Counted from the stretch's first letter, positions 55,624 to 64,000 are shown. The stretch: DNA of 64,000 nucleotides from Candidatus Dechloromonas phosphorivorans (GCA_016714975.1 JADKBR010000001.1:372001-436000), one strand, 5' to 3'. Numbers and translations: made by a program. The notes: a model not told the origin generated them from the letters alone.

Positions 55624-57009
55624 ATGACTTCCAGCGCCGCACAATACACTTGGGCCGGACGATTCTCGGAACCGGTCTCCGACCTCGTCAAGCGCTACAC
55701 CGCTTCGGTCGATTTCGACCGGCGCATGTGGCAGCAGGACATTCGCGGCTCGCTGGCGCATGCGCGGATGCTGGCAAAACAGGAAATCATCAGCAAGGGC
55801 GACCTGATCGACATCGAGCGCGGTATGGAAACCGTGCAGCGCGAGATCGAATCCGGCAGGTTCGAATGGTCGCTCGACCTCGAGGACGTCCACCTCAACA
55901 TCGAAAAGCGCCTGACGAACCTCGTCGGCGATGCCGGCAAGCGCCTGCACACCGGCCGTTCGCGCAACGACCAGGTGGCCACCGACATCCGTCTCTACCT
56001 GCGCGATGCCATCGACGACATCCTGGTGCTGATCAGAGGCTTCCGCAGCGCACTGGTGGATCTGGCCGAGAAGGAAGCGGCGACGCCGATGCCCGGCTTC
56101 ACGCACCTGCAGGTCGCCCAGCCGGTGACTTTCGGCCACCACATGCTGGCCTATTTCGAGATGTTCGGGCGTGATGCCGAGCGCTTCGCCGATGCCCGCA
56201 AGCGCACCAACCGCCTGCCGCTCGGCGCCGCAGCACTGGCCGGCACGACCTACCCGATCGACCGCGAATTCGTCGCAAGGGAACTCGGTTTCGAGGGTGT
56301 CTGTGAAAATTCGCTGGATGCTGTCTCGGATCGCGACTTCGCCATCGAATTCACCGCCGCCTGTGCGCTGCTGATGATGCACATCAGCCGCCTGTCGGAA
56401 GAGCTGGTCATGTGGATGAGTCCGCGCATAGGCTTCATCCAGATCGCTGACCGCTTCTGCACCGGCTCGTCGATCATGCCGCAGAAGAAGAACCCGGACG
56501 TCCCGGAACTGGCGCGCGGCAAGACCGGCCGCGTCTACGGCGAGTTGATGTCCCTGCTGACCCTGATGAAGTCGCAGCCGCTGGCCTATAACAAGGACAA
56601 CCAGGAAGACAAGGAGCCGTTGTTCGACGCCGTGGATACCGTCACTGACACGCTGCGCATCTTCGCCGACCTGGCCGGCGGAATCACCGTCAGACCGGAA
56701 GCGATGAGGGCTGCGCTGGCCCAGGGCTTCGCCACCGCCACCGACCTCGCCGACCACCTGGTCAGGAAGGGCCTGCCTTTCCGCGACGCGCACGAAGCGG
56801 TCGGTCATGCGGTCAAGGCCGCTGAAGCCAAGGGCGTCGACCTGGCGCAACTGACACTGGACGAGCTTCGCGCCTTCTGCCCGCAGGTGGAAAATGACGT
56901 TTTTGCAGTGTTGACCGTGGAAGGCTCGCTCGCCGCACGCGACCACTTCGGCGGCACCGCGCCGGCTCAGGTCAGGGCGGCCATTGCCAGGGCGCGCAGC
57001 CGCCTGTGA
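55624..57009 (+). CDS. argH: argininosuccinate lyase
   Basis: The 461-residue enzyme cleaves argininosuccinate to arginine and fumarate. The N-terminal WAGRFSEPVSDLV, TGRSRNDQVATDIR, GYTHLQ-like GFTHLQVAQPVTFGHH, and the signature GSSIMPQKKNPD are all present. No ribosome site precedes the ATG, and only 34 bases separate it from the divergent kinase, so the promoter must overlap coding sequence. The protein kinase gene follows three bases after its stop. Confidence 0.96.
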   Translation: MTSSAAQYTWAGRFSEPVSDLVKRYTASVDFDRRMWQQDIRGSLAHARMLAKQEIISKGDLIDIERGMETVQREIESGRFEWSLDLEDVHLNIEKRLTNLVGDAGKRLHTGRSRNDQVATDIRLYLRDAIDDILVLIRGFRSALVDLAEKEAATPMPGFTHLQVAQPVTFGHHMLAYFEMFGRDAERFADARKRTNRLPLGAAALAGTTYPIDREFVARELGFEGVCENSLDAVSDRDFAIEFTAACALLMMHISRLSEELVMWMSPRIGFIQIADRFCTGSSIMPQKKNPDVPELARGKTGRVYGELMSLLTLMKSQPLAYNKDNQEDKEPLFDAVDTVTDTLRIFADLAGGITVRPEAMRAALAQGFATATDLADHLVRKGLPFRDAHEAVGHAVKAAEAKGVDLAQLTLDELRAFCPQVENDVFAVLTVEGSLAARDHFGGTAPAQVRAAIARARSRL

Positions 57010-57012
57010 ACG

Positions 57013-58296
57013 ATGAAGAGTAAGCTCGGCAAATACGAATTGCTCCGCAAGATCGGGGACGGCCCGATGAGCACCGTTTACCTCGGGCGCGACCTCTTCG
57101 CCAGGCGCGATGTAGCGATCAAGGTGACCAGCCCGGACATCCTGCGCGACCCTGTAAAGGGCAAGTTGTACTCCAGTTTGTTCCTCAACGAAGCGTCGCT
57201 GATGGGCAAGCTCAGCCACCCGCATATCGTCCAGATCTACGATGCCGTGGTCGCCGAGGACGTCTGCTACATCGTTATGGAGTATGTCGCCGGCGGCACC
57301 CTGGAGGAGCACGTCCACCCGGGCAACCTGTTGCCGGTCGACCGCGTCGTCGAACTGGTTTTCAAATGCACGCGGGCACTCGACTTCGCCTACGGTCTCG
57401 GCATCACCCACCGCGACCTCAAGCCGGCCAACGTCCTGCGTGCCGGCGCCTCGGACATCAAGATTTCGGATTTCGGGGCTGCCATCGTCAAGAGCGCCGG
57501 CCTTGAACGCACCCAGATCAATGGCAACGGCTCGCCCGCCTACATGTCACCGCAACAAATAGTCGGACAGTCTCTCGACCACCGCGCCGACATCTTTTCG
57601 CTCGGCGTCTTGCTGCACCAGTTGCTCACCGGCGAACTGCCCTTCGCGGCTAAAGACAACCAGGAGATGCGCGCCGAAATTGTCAAAGGCGAGCCAACCA
57701 AGCCGTCAGTGCATCGACCCGGCTTGCCGCCAGTGCTCGACGAGATTGTCGGGCGCGCCATTGCCAGGCACCTCGGTGCCCGCTATCCGACTTGGCAGTC
57801 CTTTGCGAATGATCTCGCGCAGGTAATCTGCAACCGCCGCCTCAAGACGTTGCCCAGCGAATTCGCCGACACCGAGAAATTCGCCACGCTGCGCGCCCTG
57901 CCGTTTTTTTCCGACTTCACCGACATCGAAATCTGGGAGGCCCTGCATTTCGCAGACTGGCAGCACGTGCCCCCCGGCACCATGATCATGGGTGACGGCA
58001 ATCCCGGCAATTTCTTCTGCTTCGTCGCTGACGGAGAACTCGCCGTCAGCAAGAACGGAACCCGGCTCACGACGTTGACCAAGGGCGAATGCTTCGGCGA
58101 AATGGCAATCATCCGCCGCCATAGCCACATCCGCAGTGCCGATGTTGTCGCTGAAACCGAAGCAGACATCATCACCATCCGCGGCGAAGCCCTGGAGAAG
58201 GCGTCCGAATCCTGCCGGATGCACTTTTACCAGGGCTTTCTCGACGTCCTGGCGAACCGTCTCTCGCTTTCCAACCAACAACTCGCCGCGATCTAG
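57013..58296 (+). CDS. Ser/Thr protein kinase with cyclic-nucleotide-binding domain
   Basis: The 427-residue protein begins with a Hanks-type kinase: Gly loop G15-D-G17 in KIGDGPMSTVYLGRD, ATP lysine K37 (DVAIKVT), catalytic H133-R134-D135 (THRDLKPANVL), and D153-F154-G155. SPAYMSPQQIVG is the activation-loop end. A cNMP-binding domain covers about residues 300-410 (DGELAVSKNG, GECFGEMAIIRRH). No membrane helix is seen, so it is cytosolic. The gene follows argH by three bases. A nucleotide-controlled kinase is the direct reading. Confidence 0.9.
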   Translation: MKSKLGKYELLRKIGDGPMSTVYLGRDLFARRDVAIKVTSPDILRDPVKGKLYSSLFLNEASLMGKLSHPHIVQIYDAVVAEDVCYIVMEYVAGGTLEEHVHPGNLLPVDRVVELVFKCTRALDFAYGLGITHRDLKPANVLRAGASDIKISDFGAAIVKSAGLERTQINGNGSPAYMSPQQIVGQSLDHRADIFSLGVLLHQLLTGELPFAAKDNQEMRAEIVKGEPTKPSVHRPGLPPVLDEIVGRAIARHLGARYPTWQSFANDLAQVICNRRLKTLPSEFADTEKFATLRALPFFSDFTDIEIWEALHFADWQHVPPGTMIMGDGNPGNFFCFVADGELAVSKNGTRLTTLTKGECFGEMAIIRRHSHIRSADVVAETEADIITIRGEALEKASESCRMHFYQGFLDVLANRLSLSNQQLAAI

Positions 58297-60305
58297 CTCT
58301 CGTCAGCGGCTGGCAGCGAAGCCTCGGCCGCGCTCGCTGATTCGTAGATCTGCGGGGCCAGTTTGCGCTTCGCGAGCGCCTCGCCGAGCTTGACGCGCAG
58401 AAAGGTGTTGGACGTATAGCGCGTGACTTCATGGTAATGACGCTCGACGATACCCTTGACCATGGCGATGTAGTCGTCAACGAGTTCCGGCACGATGCCG
58501 AACCTGTCGTAGTTGACGATGGCGTTCACCTTGTGCCCGAGCGGCTTCAGCGCATCGTCAACCGCCTCCCGGATACGCGCGATGTCGTCGGCGCTCCTGA
58601 GGTTCAGCCCCTCGAAATTGACGAAAAAGAGGTTCTTCCCGGCATCGTAGGTCAGGCGCTCGGACATCGGCATCTCAAGCATCTGCGGACGAATGTTCAT
58701 CGGCTCGTCGCGAAATATCCGGCTATCCATCAATGCCGGCGGCGAATGCATGATCGGCGCGAAATCCATCTGGTCGAGGATGTCTCTCTGCAGGTCGACG
58801 CCGGGGGCGATTTCGATCAGTTCGAGACCTTGCGGACATAGCCGGAAGACACAGCGCTCGGTCACGTAGAGCACCGGCTTGCCCCATTTGGCTGCCTGGG
58901 CCCCGCTGAAGGTGCGGTGCTCGACCTCTTCGACGAACTTCCTCGCCTTGCCATCCTCGAAAATCCTCAATTTTCCGGCGCCGACCGCAATATCCAGATC
59001 ACCAGCGGTGAAAGTGCCGACAAAAACCACCTTCTTGGCATTCTGCGAAATGTTGATGAAGCCGCCGGCGCCAGCAAGGCGCGGGCCGAATTTCGAGACA
59101 TTCAGGTTGCCCTGCCGGTCAGCCTGGGCCAGGCCGAGGAAAGCGATGTCGAGGCCGCCACCATCGTAGAAATCGAACTGGCTGGGTTGATCTATGATCG
59201 CCTGGGCATTGGTCGCCGCACCGAAACTGAGGCCGCCGGCCGGCACGCCGCCGATGACGCCGGGCTCGGCGGTCAGCGTCATCAAGTCGATGATCTGCTC
59301 CTCGGCAGCGACATTGGCGACGCCTTCCGGCATCCCGATGCCGAGATTAACCACCGAATTGGCCTTCAGCTCCAGAGCCGCGCGCCGCGCGATGATCTTG
59401 CGTTCGCTCATCGGCATCGCGGCAATCGCCGACATCGGCACCTTGATTTCGCCGGCGAAGGCAGGGCTGTAGGGTTCGATGAAGGTCTGCATGTGGTATT
59501 CGGGCTTTTCGGCGACCACCACGCAATCGACCAAAATGCCGGGAATCTTCACCTGACGCGGATTCAGCGTACCGCGCTCGGCAATACGCTCGACCTGGAC
59601 AATGACCGTTCCGCCCGAATTGCGCGCAGCCATCGCGATCGCCTGCGCCTCGAGGGTCAGCGCCTCCTTCTCCATCGTGACATTGCCGTCGGGATCAGCC
59701 GTCGTCCCGCGGATGATGCCGACGTTGATCGGCAAGGCCTTGTAAAAGAGATACTCCTCGCCGTCGATCTCCATCAGGCGGACAACATCCGTCGTCGTCC
59801 TCTCGTTGAGCTTGCCACCCCCGAAACGCGGATCGACGAAGGTGCCGAGCCCGACCCGCGTGATCGTGCCGGGCTTGCCGGCGGCAATATCGCGGAAGAG
59901 ATGGGTGATGACGCCCTGAGGCAGGTTGTAGGCCTCGATCCGGTTGGACACCGCCAGTTGCTGCAGCTTCGGCACCAGACCCCAATGCCCGCCGAGCACC
60001 CGGCCTACCAGTCCGTCATGACCGAGGTGGTTGAGACCACGGTCCTTGCCGTCCCCCTGTCCGGCCGCGTAGACCAGGGTAAGGTTGCGCGGGCTGCCTT
60101 GGCCATGCACATCGCCCGCTTCCGTTTCGAGAAATAGCTCCTCGAGCGCAACGGCGATGTTCTCGGCAAAGCCGATCCCGACAAAACCACCGGTCGCCAC
60201 GGTATCGCCATCGCGGATCAGGCGCACCGCGTCACGGGCAGTGACGACCTTCCCCGTATCCGAAGCGCGCAGCGACGAAGCCATTGGATGACTTGCGAAT
60301 GGCAT
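58293..60305 (-). CDS. acetate/propionate CoA-transferase (class I, YdiF-like)
   Basis: The 670-residue protein is a fused alpha-beta class I CoA-transferase that moves CoA between short-chain acids. The catalytic glutamate is E347 in LTAEPGVIGGVPAGG. The N-terminal GFVGIGFAENIAVALEE and the conserved NLGIGMPEGVANVAAEE mark the two halves. An extra C-terminal segment of about 130 residues follows the second half. AGGAGAAGG precedes the ATG at 60305. Its stop codon shares the palindrome CTAG with that of the convergent kinase. Confidence 0.9.
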   Translation of the reverse strand: MPFASHPMASSLRASDTGKVVTARDAVRLIRDGDTVATGGFVGIGFAENIAVALEELFLETEAGDVHGQGSPRNLTLVYAAGQGDGKDRGLNHLGHDGLVGRVLGGHWGLVPKLQQLAVSNRIEAYNLPQGVITHLFRDIAAGKPGTITRVGLGTFVDPRFGGGKLNERTTTDVVRLMEIDGEEYLFYKALPINVGIIRGTTADPDGNVTMEKEALTLEAQAIAMAARNSGGTVIVQVERIAERGTLNPRQVKIPGILVDCVVVAEKPEYHMQTFIEPYSPAFAGEIKVPMSAIAAMPMSERKIIARRAALELKANSVVNLGIGMPEGVANVAAEEQIIDLMTLTAEPGVIGGVPAGGLSFGAATNAQAIIDQPSQFDFYDGGGLDIAFLGLAQADRQGNLNVSKFGPRLAGAGGFINISQNAKKVVFVGTFTAGDLDIAVGAGKLRIFEDGKARKFVEEVEHRTFSGAQAAKWGKPVLYVTERCVFRLCPQGLELIEIAPGVDLQRDILDQMDFAPIMHSPPALMDSRIFRDEPMNIRPQMLEMPMSERLTYDAGKNLFFVNFEGLNLRSADDIARIREAVDDALKPLGHKVNAIVNYDRFGIVPELVDDYIAMVKGIVERHYHEVTRYTSNTFLRVKLGEALAKRKLAPQIYESASAAEASLPAADES

Positions 60306-60333
60306 GGACCTTCTCCTGGAATTTCAGTTCACG

Positions 60334-60432
60334 TCAGCGTACAGGTGCATCGAGTTCCTTTTCGTATGCCCTGTCTCGGGGCTTCTCGTCAGCCAGAACC
60401 GCCTGCATCTTCGCTGCCCTCTTCTTGCCCAT
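60334..60432 (-). CDS. 32-codon basic ORF upstream of the CoA-transferase
   Basis: An ATG at 60432 stands behind CAAGGAGGTCGAG, a near-perfect ribosome site, and opens a 32-residue frame beginning MGKKRAAKMQAVLADEKPRD and ending LDAPVR. Its stop is 28 bases before the CoA-transferase ATG. It is basic at the start with no membrane segment. It could be a small protein or a translation-coupling leader. Only the ribosome site, position and strand support it. Confidence 0.55.
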   Translation of the reverse strand: MGKKRAAKMQAVLADEKPRDRAYEKELDAPVR

Positions 60433-60654
60433 CTCGACCTCCTTGAATGAATGCCTGGCGCGGCGCCACCGTTTCCATCATAGGCCGCAACCCGATACTC
60501 GGCAATCTGCCCAAGCCATGAGAAAGGCATTCTCAGCAACGGCGCACATGCTGCCGACGCCGCATGTCGTCCGCCGTTAGCGCCACAATGGCCCACACCT
60601 GACGCGACTTCCGCATCGGCATAGAATGTCGGTGCAAATTTCGGGAGTATCAGC

Positions 60655-60936
60655 ATGAGTCACAAGCACGCACACCTGATGCGCACCATCTTCCAGGATC
60701 CGCCAAGCGCCAACATTCACTGGCGCGAAATCGAATCGCTACTCCTTCATCTCGGCGCCGAGGTGGAGCCGTCCCACGGTGCGCGCTTCAAGATCACCCT
60801 GAACCGGGTCGATGCCTTTCTCCATCATCCGCACAACAGCAGCACCTGCAGCCGGACCGATATCAAGCATCTACGCGAGCTGCTGACGCATGCCGGGGTG
60901 ACGCTGTCATCGTACGAGGGGGGCGCAAGCGGGTAG
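60655..60936 (+). CDS. HicA-like toxin family protein without adjacent HicB
   Basis: The 93-residue protein shows the HicA fold pattern: helix IHWREIESLLLHLGAE, the His strand PSHGARFKITL, and the C-terminal helix RTDIKHLRELLTHAG. GGGAG precedes the ATG. HicA toxins cleave mRNA and are usually paired with HicB on the same strand; none is found beside this gene. It may be a solitary relative with another role. Confidence 0.75.
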   Translation: MSHKHAHLMRTIFQDPPSANIHWREIESLLLHLGAEVEPSHGARFKITLNRVDAFLHHPHNSSTCSRTDIKHLRELLTHAGVTLSSYEGGASG

Positions 60937-61000
60937 ACGGTTCATGCCGGTGGCGACCGGCGCCGGCCCATGTTTCAGCAAGGCCTTCGTGGAAGCTGCC

Positions 61001-61186
61001 TCAGCGCTTCCACTCCGGCAACTCCTGGATGGCCCGGATGTCGTGGATCATCGACAACGCCAGCCAAGCCTCCAGCGAAAAGCGGACACCACCGTCCTGT
61101 TCGCCGTACTGGCAATCAATTTTTGGCCGCGCCATGATGCGGATATTTGCCCAGTCCGGCCAGCTCTTGTAGATCAGGCGATACAT
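61001..61186 (-). CDS. small protein of unknown function (61 aa)
   Basis: A 61-residue frame starts at 61186 with AAAGGA 10 bases upstream and reads MYRLIYKSWPDWANIRIMAR, ending AIQELPEWKR. The frame is open upstream, but that part lacks a ribosome site. It is rich in aromatic residues with no cysteine motif or membrane helix. It lies between the HicA-like gene and the tetR gene. I do not recognise a family. Confidence 0.6.
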   Translation of the reverse strand: MYRLIYKSWPDWANIRIMARPKIDCQYGEQDGGVRFSLEAWLALSMIHDIRAIQELPEWKR

Positions 61187-61280
61187 GGTGAACGTCCTTT
61201 CTTTTCCTTGCCCGAAGCGGTTCCATCCGGGATCTGAAGCCTGACAAAAACCACCACAATTTCTCGCAGATGAGGCGGAT

Positions 61281-61889
61281 TCAGGCTTCGCCCCCGACTG
61301 GATCGCCACGTCCGAGCAGCAGGCCAACGGCGCTCTCCGCCAGTTGGTCAACCGTCAGCGGGCCGTCGGGACGATACCAGTGGCCGGACCAGTTGAGCAT
61401 GCCGAACAGCAGCAGGCGCAGTGGCGCGGCGGCTGAAGCAATCCTGCCGCACGCCGCGAGTTCGTCCAGCGTCGCCTGCCACGGCGCCTGATAGCGGTCG
61501 AACGCGGCGGCAATCTCGGCGCGTGCGCCGACGTCGAGCGAGCGCGTCTCGTTGAGCAACATCGGCGAGTTGCAGTCGGCTTCGAGCAGCGTCCCGAGAT
61601 GGGTGCGCACGAGAATGGACAACCGCCTTTCCGGATCGGCGATACCGTCGATGGCCACCAACAGGCGCGACCGTCCGGCTTCCAGCCCGTCGATCATCGC
61701 CTCCTTGAGCAATTCCTGCTTGCTGCGGAAATGATAGAACGGGCTCCCCGAACGCATACCGACCGCCTCGGCGATGTCGCGGGTGGTCGTCGCCGCGAAA
61801 CCCTTGTCGACGAACAGGCGCGCCGCCGCACGCAGCAATTCGGCGCGGCGGTTGGGTTCGAGTCCGGCTTCGGCTTTGCGGCGCGCCAT
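61281..61889 (-). CDS. TetR family transcriptional regulator
   Basis: The 202-residue repressor has a TetR N-terminal helix-turn-helix (TTTRDIAEAVGMRSGSPFYH, about residues 34-55) and a helical ligand-binding domain. It starts two bases after the fadH stop, so it is expected to be co-transcribed with fadH and to control it. A palindromic operator candidate lies upstream of fadH. Confidence 0.9.
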   Translation of the reverse strand: MARRKAEAGLEPNRRAELLRAAARLFVDKGFAATTTRDIAEAVGMRSGSPFYHFRSKQELLKEAMIDGLEAGRSRLLVAIDGIADPERRLSILVRTHLGTLLEADCNSPMLLNETRSLDVGARAEIAAAFDRYQAPWQATLDELAACGRIASAAAPLRLLLFGMLNWSGHWYRPDGPLTVDQLAESAVGLLLGRGDPVGGEA

Positions 61890-61891
61890 GA

Positions 61892-63928
61892 TTACAGGCT
61901 GGCGGCGAGACGGGTGCCCTGGTCGATGGCACGCTTGGCATCGAGTTCTGACGCGATGTCGGCGCCGCCGATCAGCGAGAACGGAATGCCCGCAGCCTCC
62001 AGCGGCGCCTGCAGGTCGCGCCGCGGCTCCTGCCCGGCACAGACCACGATGGTATCGACCGCCAGGGTCTTTGGCTCGCCATCAACGGTGATGTGCAGTC
62101 CGGCGTCGTCGATGCGCTCGTAGGTCACTCCGCCGATCATCTGGACCCCGCGCTTCTTGAGCAAGGTACGGCGAATCCAGCCGGTCGTCTTGGCCAGTCC
62201 GTCGCCGACCTTGGACGACTTGCGCTGCAACAGGAACACCCGGCGCGGAGCGGTCTCGTCCACAGGCGCCTTGAGGCCGCCGCGGTTGGCGTAACCGGGG
62301 TCGATCCCCCATTCGTCGTTGAAACGCTCGGCCTCGCTCCTGTCGTCGTGGGCATGGGTCAGGAACTCGCCGACGTCGAAGCCGATCCCCCCGGCGCCGA
62401 TGATCGCCACCGTCTTGCCCGCCTCTTTCCGGCCCTCGATGATGTCGAGATAGCTCGCCACCTTGTCGCTCTCGATGCCGGGAATCGGCGGCTGGCGCGG
62501 CACGATACCGGTCGCCAGCACGACGTGATCGAAACCGCCGGCCTTGAGTGCCGCTGCGTCGACACGTTGATTGAGTTGCAGGGTCACGCCGCTGGTCTGG
62601 ATGCGGCGTCCGAAATAGCGCAGTGTCTCGTTGAAATCTTCCTTGCCCGGTATCTGTTTGGCGATGTTGAACTGGCCGCCGATACGGTCGGCGGCATCGA
62701 ACAGCGTCACCTGATGGCCACACTCGGCGGCGGTGGTGGCGCAGGCCATGCCGGCGGGGCCGGCGCCGACGACAGCCACTTTCTTCGGTGTCTTCGTTTT
62801 TTCGATGACCAGTTCGGTCTCGTGGCAGGCACGCGGATTCACCAGGCAGGAGGTCAGCCGCCCGGCGAAGATGTGATCGAGACAGGCCTGGTTGCAGGCG
62901 ATGCAGGTATTGATCTCGTCCCCCTTGTTGGCCGCAGCCTTGACGACAAAATCGGCATCGGCAAGGAAGGGCCGGGCCATTGACACCATGTCGGCGCAAC
63001 CCGAGGCCAGCACCTCCTCGGCGACCTCCGGCGTGTTGATGCGATTGGTGGTGACCAGCGGAATGTTCACGACGCCCTTGAGGCGCCTGGTTACCCAGGC
63101 GAAGGCGGCACGCGGCACCATGGTTGCGATGGTCGGAATGCGCGCCTCGTGCCAGCCGATGCCGGTATTGATGATGGTTGCCCCCGCTGCCTCGATCGCC
63201 TTGGCGAGTTCGACCACTTCGTCCCAGGTGCTCCCGCCTTCGACGAGATCAAGCATCGAGAGACGGAAGATGATGATGAAATTGGGCCCGACCCTGGCCC
63301 GCGTCGCACTGACTATCTCGACCGCGAAGCGAATGCGGTTCGCGAAACTGCCGCCCCATTCGTCGGTCCGCTTGTTGGTCTGCGGGGCGATGAACTGGTT
63401 GATCAGGTAGCCTTCGGAGCCCATGATCTCGACGCCGTCGTAGCCAGCCTTCTGCGCCAGCTGGGCGCAGCGGGCATAATCGCCGATCGTCTTGCGGATC
63501 CCCCAGCGGGTCAGCGCGCGCGGCGTGAAGCGGTTGATCGGCGCCCGCAGCTTCGATGGCGCGACATTGAGCGGGTGATAGCCGTAGCGCCCGGTGTGCA
63601 GGATCTGCAGGGCGATCTTGCCGCCCTCGGCGTGGACGGCTTCGGTGATCAGGCGATGCTTGCCGACCTGCCACGAAAAGCTGAGCTGCGACCCGAAGTG
63701 GTAGACCCGGCCGGCAAGGTTGGGCGCGAAGCCGCCGGTAACGATCAGGCCGACGCCGCCCCGCGCTCGCTCGCCATAGAAGGCCGCCATGCGTTCGAAG
63801 CCGTTCTTCTCTTCTTCCAGCCCGGTGTGCATCGACCCCATCAGGGCGCGATTCCTGAGCGTCGTGAAGCCGAGGTCGAGGGGGGCCAGGAGATGCGGAT
63901 AGGGCGACTGGACCGAGGTCTGATTCAT
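61892..63928 (-). CDS. fadH: NADPH-dependent 2,4-dienoyl-CoA reductase
   Basis: The 678-residue flavoenzyme removes conjugated double bonds in unsaturated acyl-CoA. It has an FMN TIM barrel (residues 1-330), the 4Fe-4S ligands C342, C345, C349 and C361 (CIACNQACLDH, CLVNPRAC), and an FAD/NADPH-binding half with VAVVGAGPAGMACA and VAIIGAGGIGFDVGEF. TCCGGAGAACAC precedes the ATG. It fits the beta-oxidation theme of the dienoyl-CoA isomerase and acyl-CoA dehydrogenase genes. Confidence 0.92.
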   Translation of the reverse strand: MNQTSVQSPYPHLLAPLDLGFTTLRNRALMGSMHTGLEEEKNGFERMAAFYGERARGGVGLIVTGGFAPNLAGRVYHFGSQLSFSWQVGKHRLITEAVHAEGGKIALQILHTGRYGYHPLNVAPSKLRAPINRFTPRALTRWGIRKTIGDYARCAQLAQKAGYDGVEIMGSEGYLINQFIAPQTNKRTDEWGGSFANRIRFAVEIVSATRARVGPNFIIIFRLSMLDLVEGGSTWDEVVELAKAIEAAGATIINTGIGWHEARIPTIATMVPRAAFAWVTRRLKGVVNIPLVTTNRINTPEVAEEVLASGCADMVSMARPFLADADFVVKAAANKGDEINTCIACNQACLDHIFAGRLTSCLVNPRACHETELVIEKTKTPKKVAVVGAGPAGMACATTAAECGHQVTLFDAADRIGGQFNIAKQIPGKEDFNETLRYFGRRIQTSGVTLQLNQRVDAAALKAGGFDHVVLATGIVPRQPPIPGIESDKVASYLDIIEGRKEAGKTVAIIGAGGIGFDVGEFLTHAHDDRSEAERFNDEWGIDPGYANRGGLKAPVDETAPRRVFLLQRKSSKVGDGLAKTTGWIRRTLLKKRGVQMIGGVTYERIDDAGLHITVDGEPKTLAVDTIVVCAGQEPRRDLQAPLEAAGIPFSLIGGADIASELDAKRAIDQGTRLAASL

Positions 63929-63964
63929 GAAGTGTTCTCCGGAATATGTGATTATTTATTAAGC

Positions 63965-63980
63965 AAGCAAGCGCTTGGTT
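63965..63980. promoter_or_regulatory. candidate TetR operator upstream of fadH-tetR
   Basis: AAGCAAGCGCTTGGTT is a near-perfect palindrome whose core CAAGCGCTTG (63968-63977) is exact. It lies 36 bases before the fadH ATG, close to a -10-like CATAAT (63981-63986 on the minus strand). TetR-family regulators of acyl-CoA metabolism bind such palindromes. Confidence 0.55.
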
Positions 63981-64000
63981 ATTATGCAGTCAATGCCAGA

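Noticed and set aside
54997..57411. 804-codon minus-strand frame across argH and part of the histidine kinase
   Set aside because: argH on the plus strand and the kinase in another minus frame are clear; this frame joins unrelated genes.

Overview
The window reads as about 64 kb of GC-rich chromosome from a betaproteobacterium, most likely a Rhodocyclales-type organism. This rests on gene order and protein character (leuS-lptE-holA-proA, rpsU-yqeY-dnaG-rpoD, an algZR-like pair divergent from argH) and is an inference, not a database match. Nearly all of the sequence is coding, on both strands, and most of it is core chromosome.

Left part (1-14 kb): a PP2C-type phosphatase gene cut by the window edge; a minus-strand operon hyi / glycerate kinase / glcD / glcE / glcF that oxidises glycolate and handles the resulting C3 acids; a divergent cobalamin adenosyltransferase with a DUF1330 gene; an enoyl-CoA hydratase-fold dienoyl-CoA isomerase and an unusually long acyl-CoA dehydrogenase; a membrane GGDEF/EAL protein; and a FeeM-like N-acyltransferase.

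Middle part (14-39 kb): uvrD-type helicase, a conserved-looking small protein of unknown function, leuS-lptE-holA, a small Cys protein, proA, an MFS transporter, ogt overlapping xerD, ybaK, folB divergent from plsY, katG with a candidate OxyR site, promoter and a 30-codon leader ORF, tsaD divergent from the macromolecular-synthesis cluster rpsU-yqeY-dnaG-rpoD, a CAU-anticodon tRNA (probably tRNA-Ile2), and small membrane, lipoprotein and mechanosensitive-channel genes.

Accessory part (39.9-50.1 kb): a complete type I restriction-modification locus in one direction, hsdM - fic - hsdS - AAA ATPase - hsdR - YgjP-like metallopeptidase. The Fic and ATPase genes are embedded among the hsd genes, and each is preceded by a conspicuous inverted repeat. 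The ATPase has a good sigma-70 promoter lying exactly between the two arms of its repeat. The target-recognition parts of hsdS and the ATPase gene look more AT-rich than their surroundings. This is the most likely place for a poorly described defence or regulatory arrangement.

Right part (50-64 kb): a K+-channel-like protein, pepN, an AlgZ/AlgR-like two-component pair, argH, a Ser/Thr protein kinase fused to a cyclic-nucleotide-binding domain, a large acetate/propionate CoA-transferase preceded by a 32-codon ORF with a perfect ribosome binding site, a HicA-like toxin without an adjacent HicB, a small unknown gene, and a fadH-tetR operon with a palindromic operator candidate upstream. The beta-oxidation genes (dienoyl-CoA isomerase, acyl-CoA dehydrogenase, fadH, CoA-transferase) suggest growth on fatty or other acyl acids.
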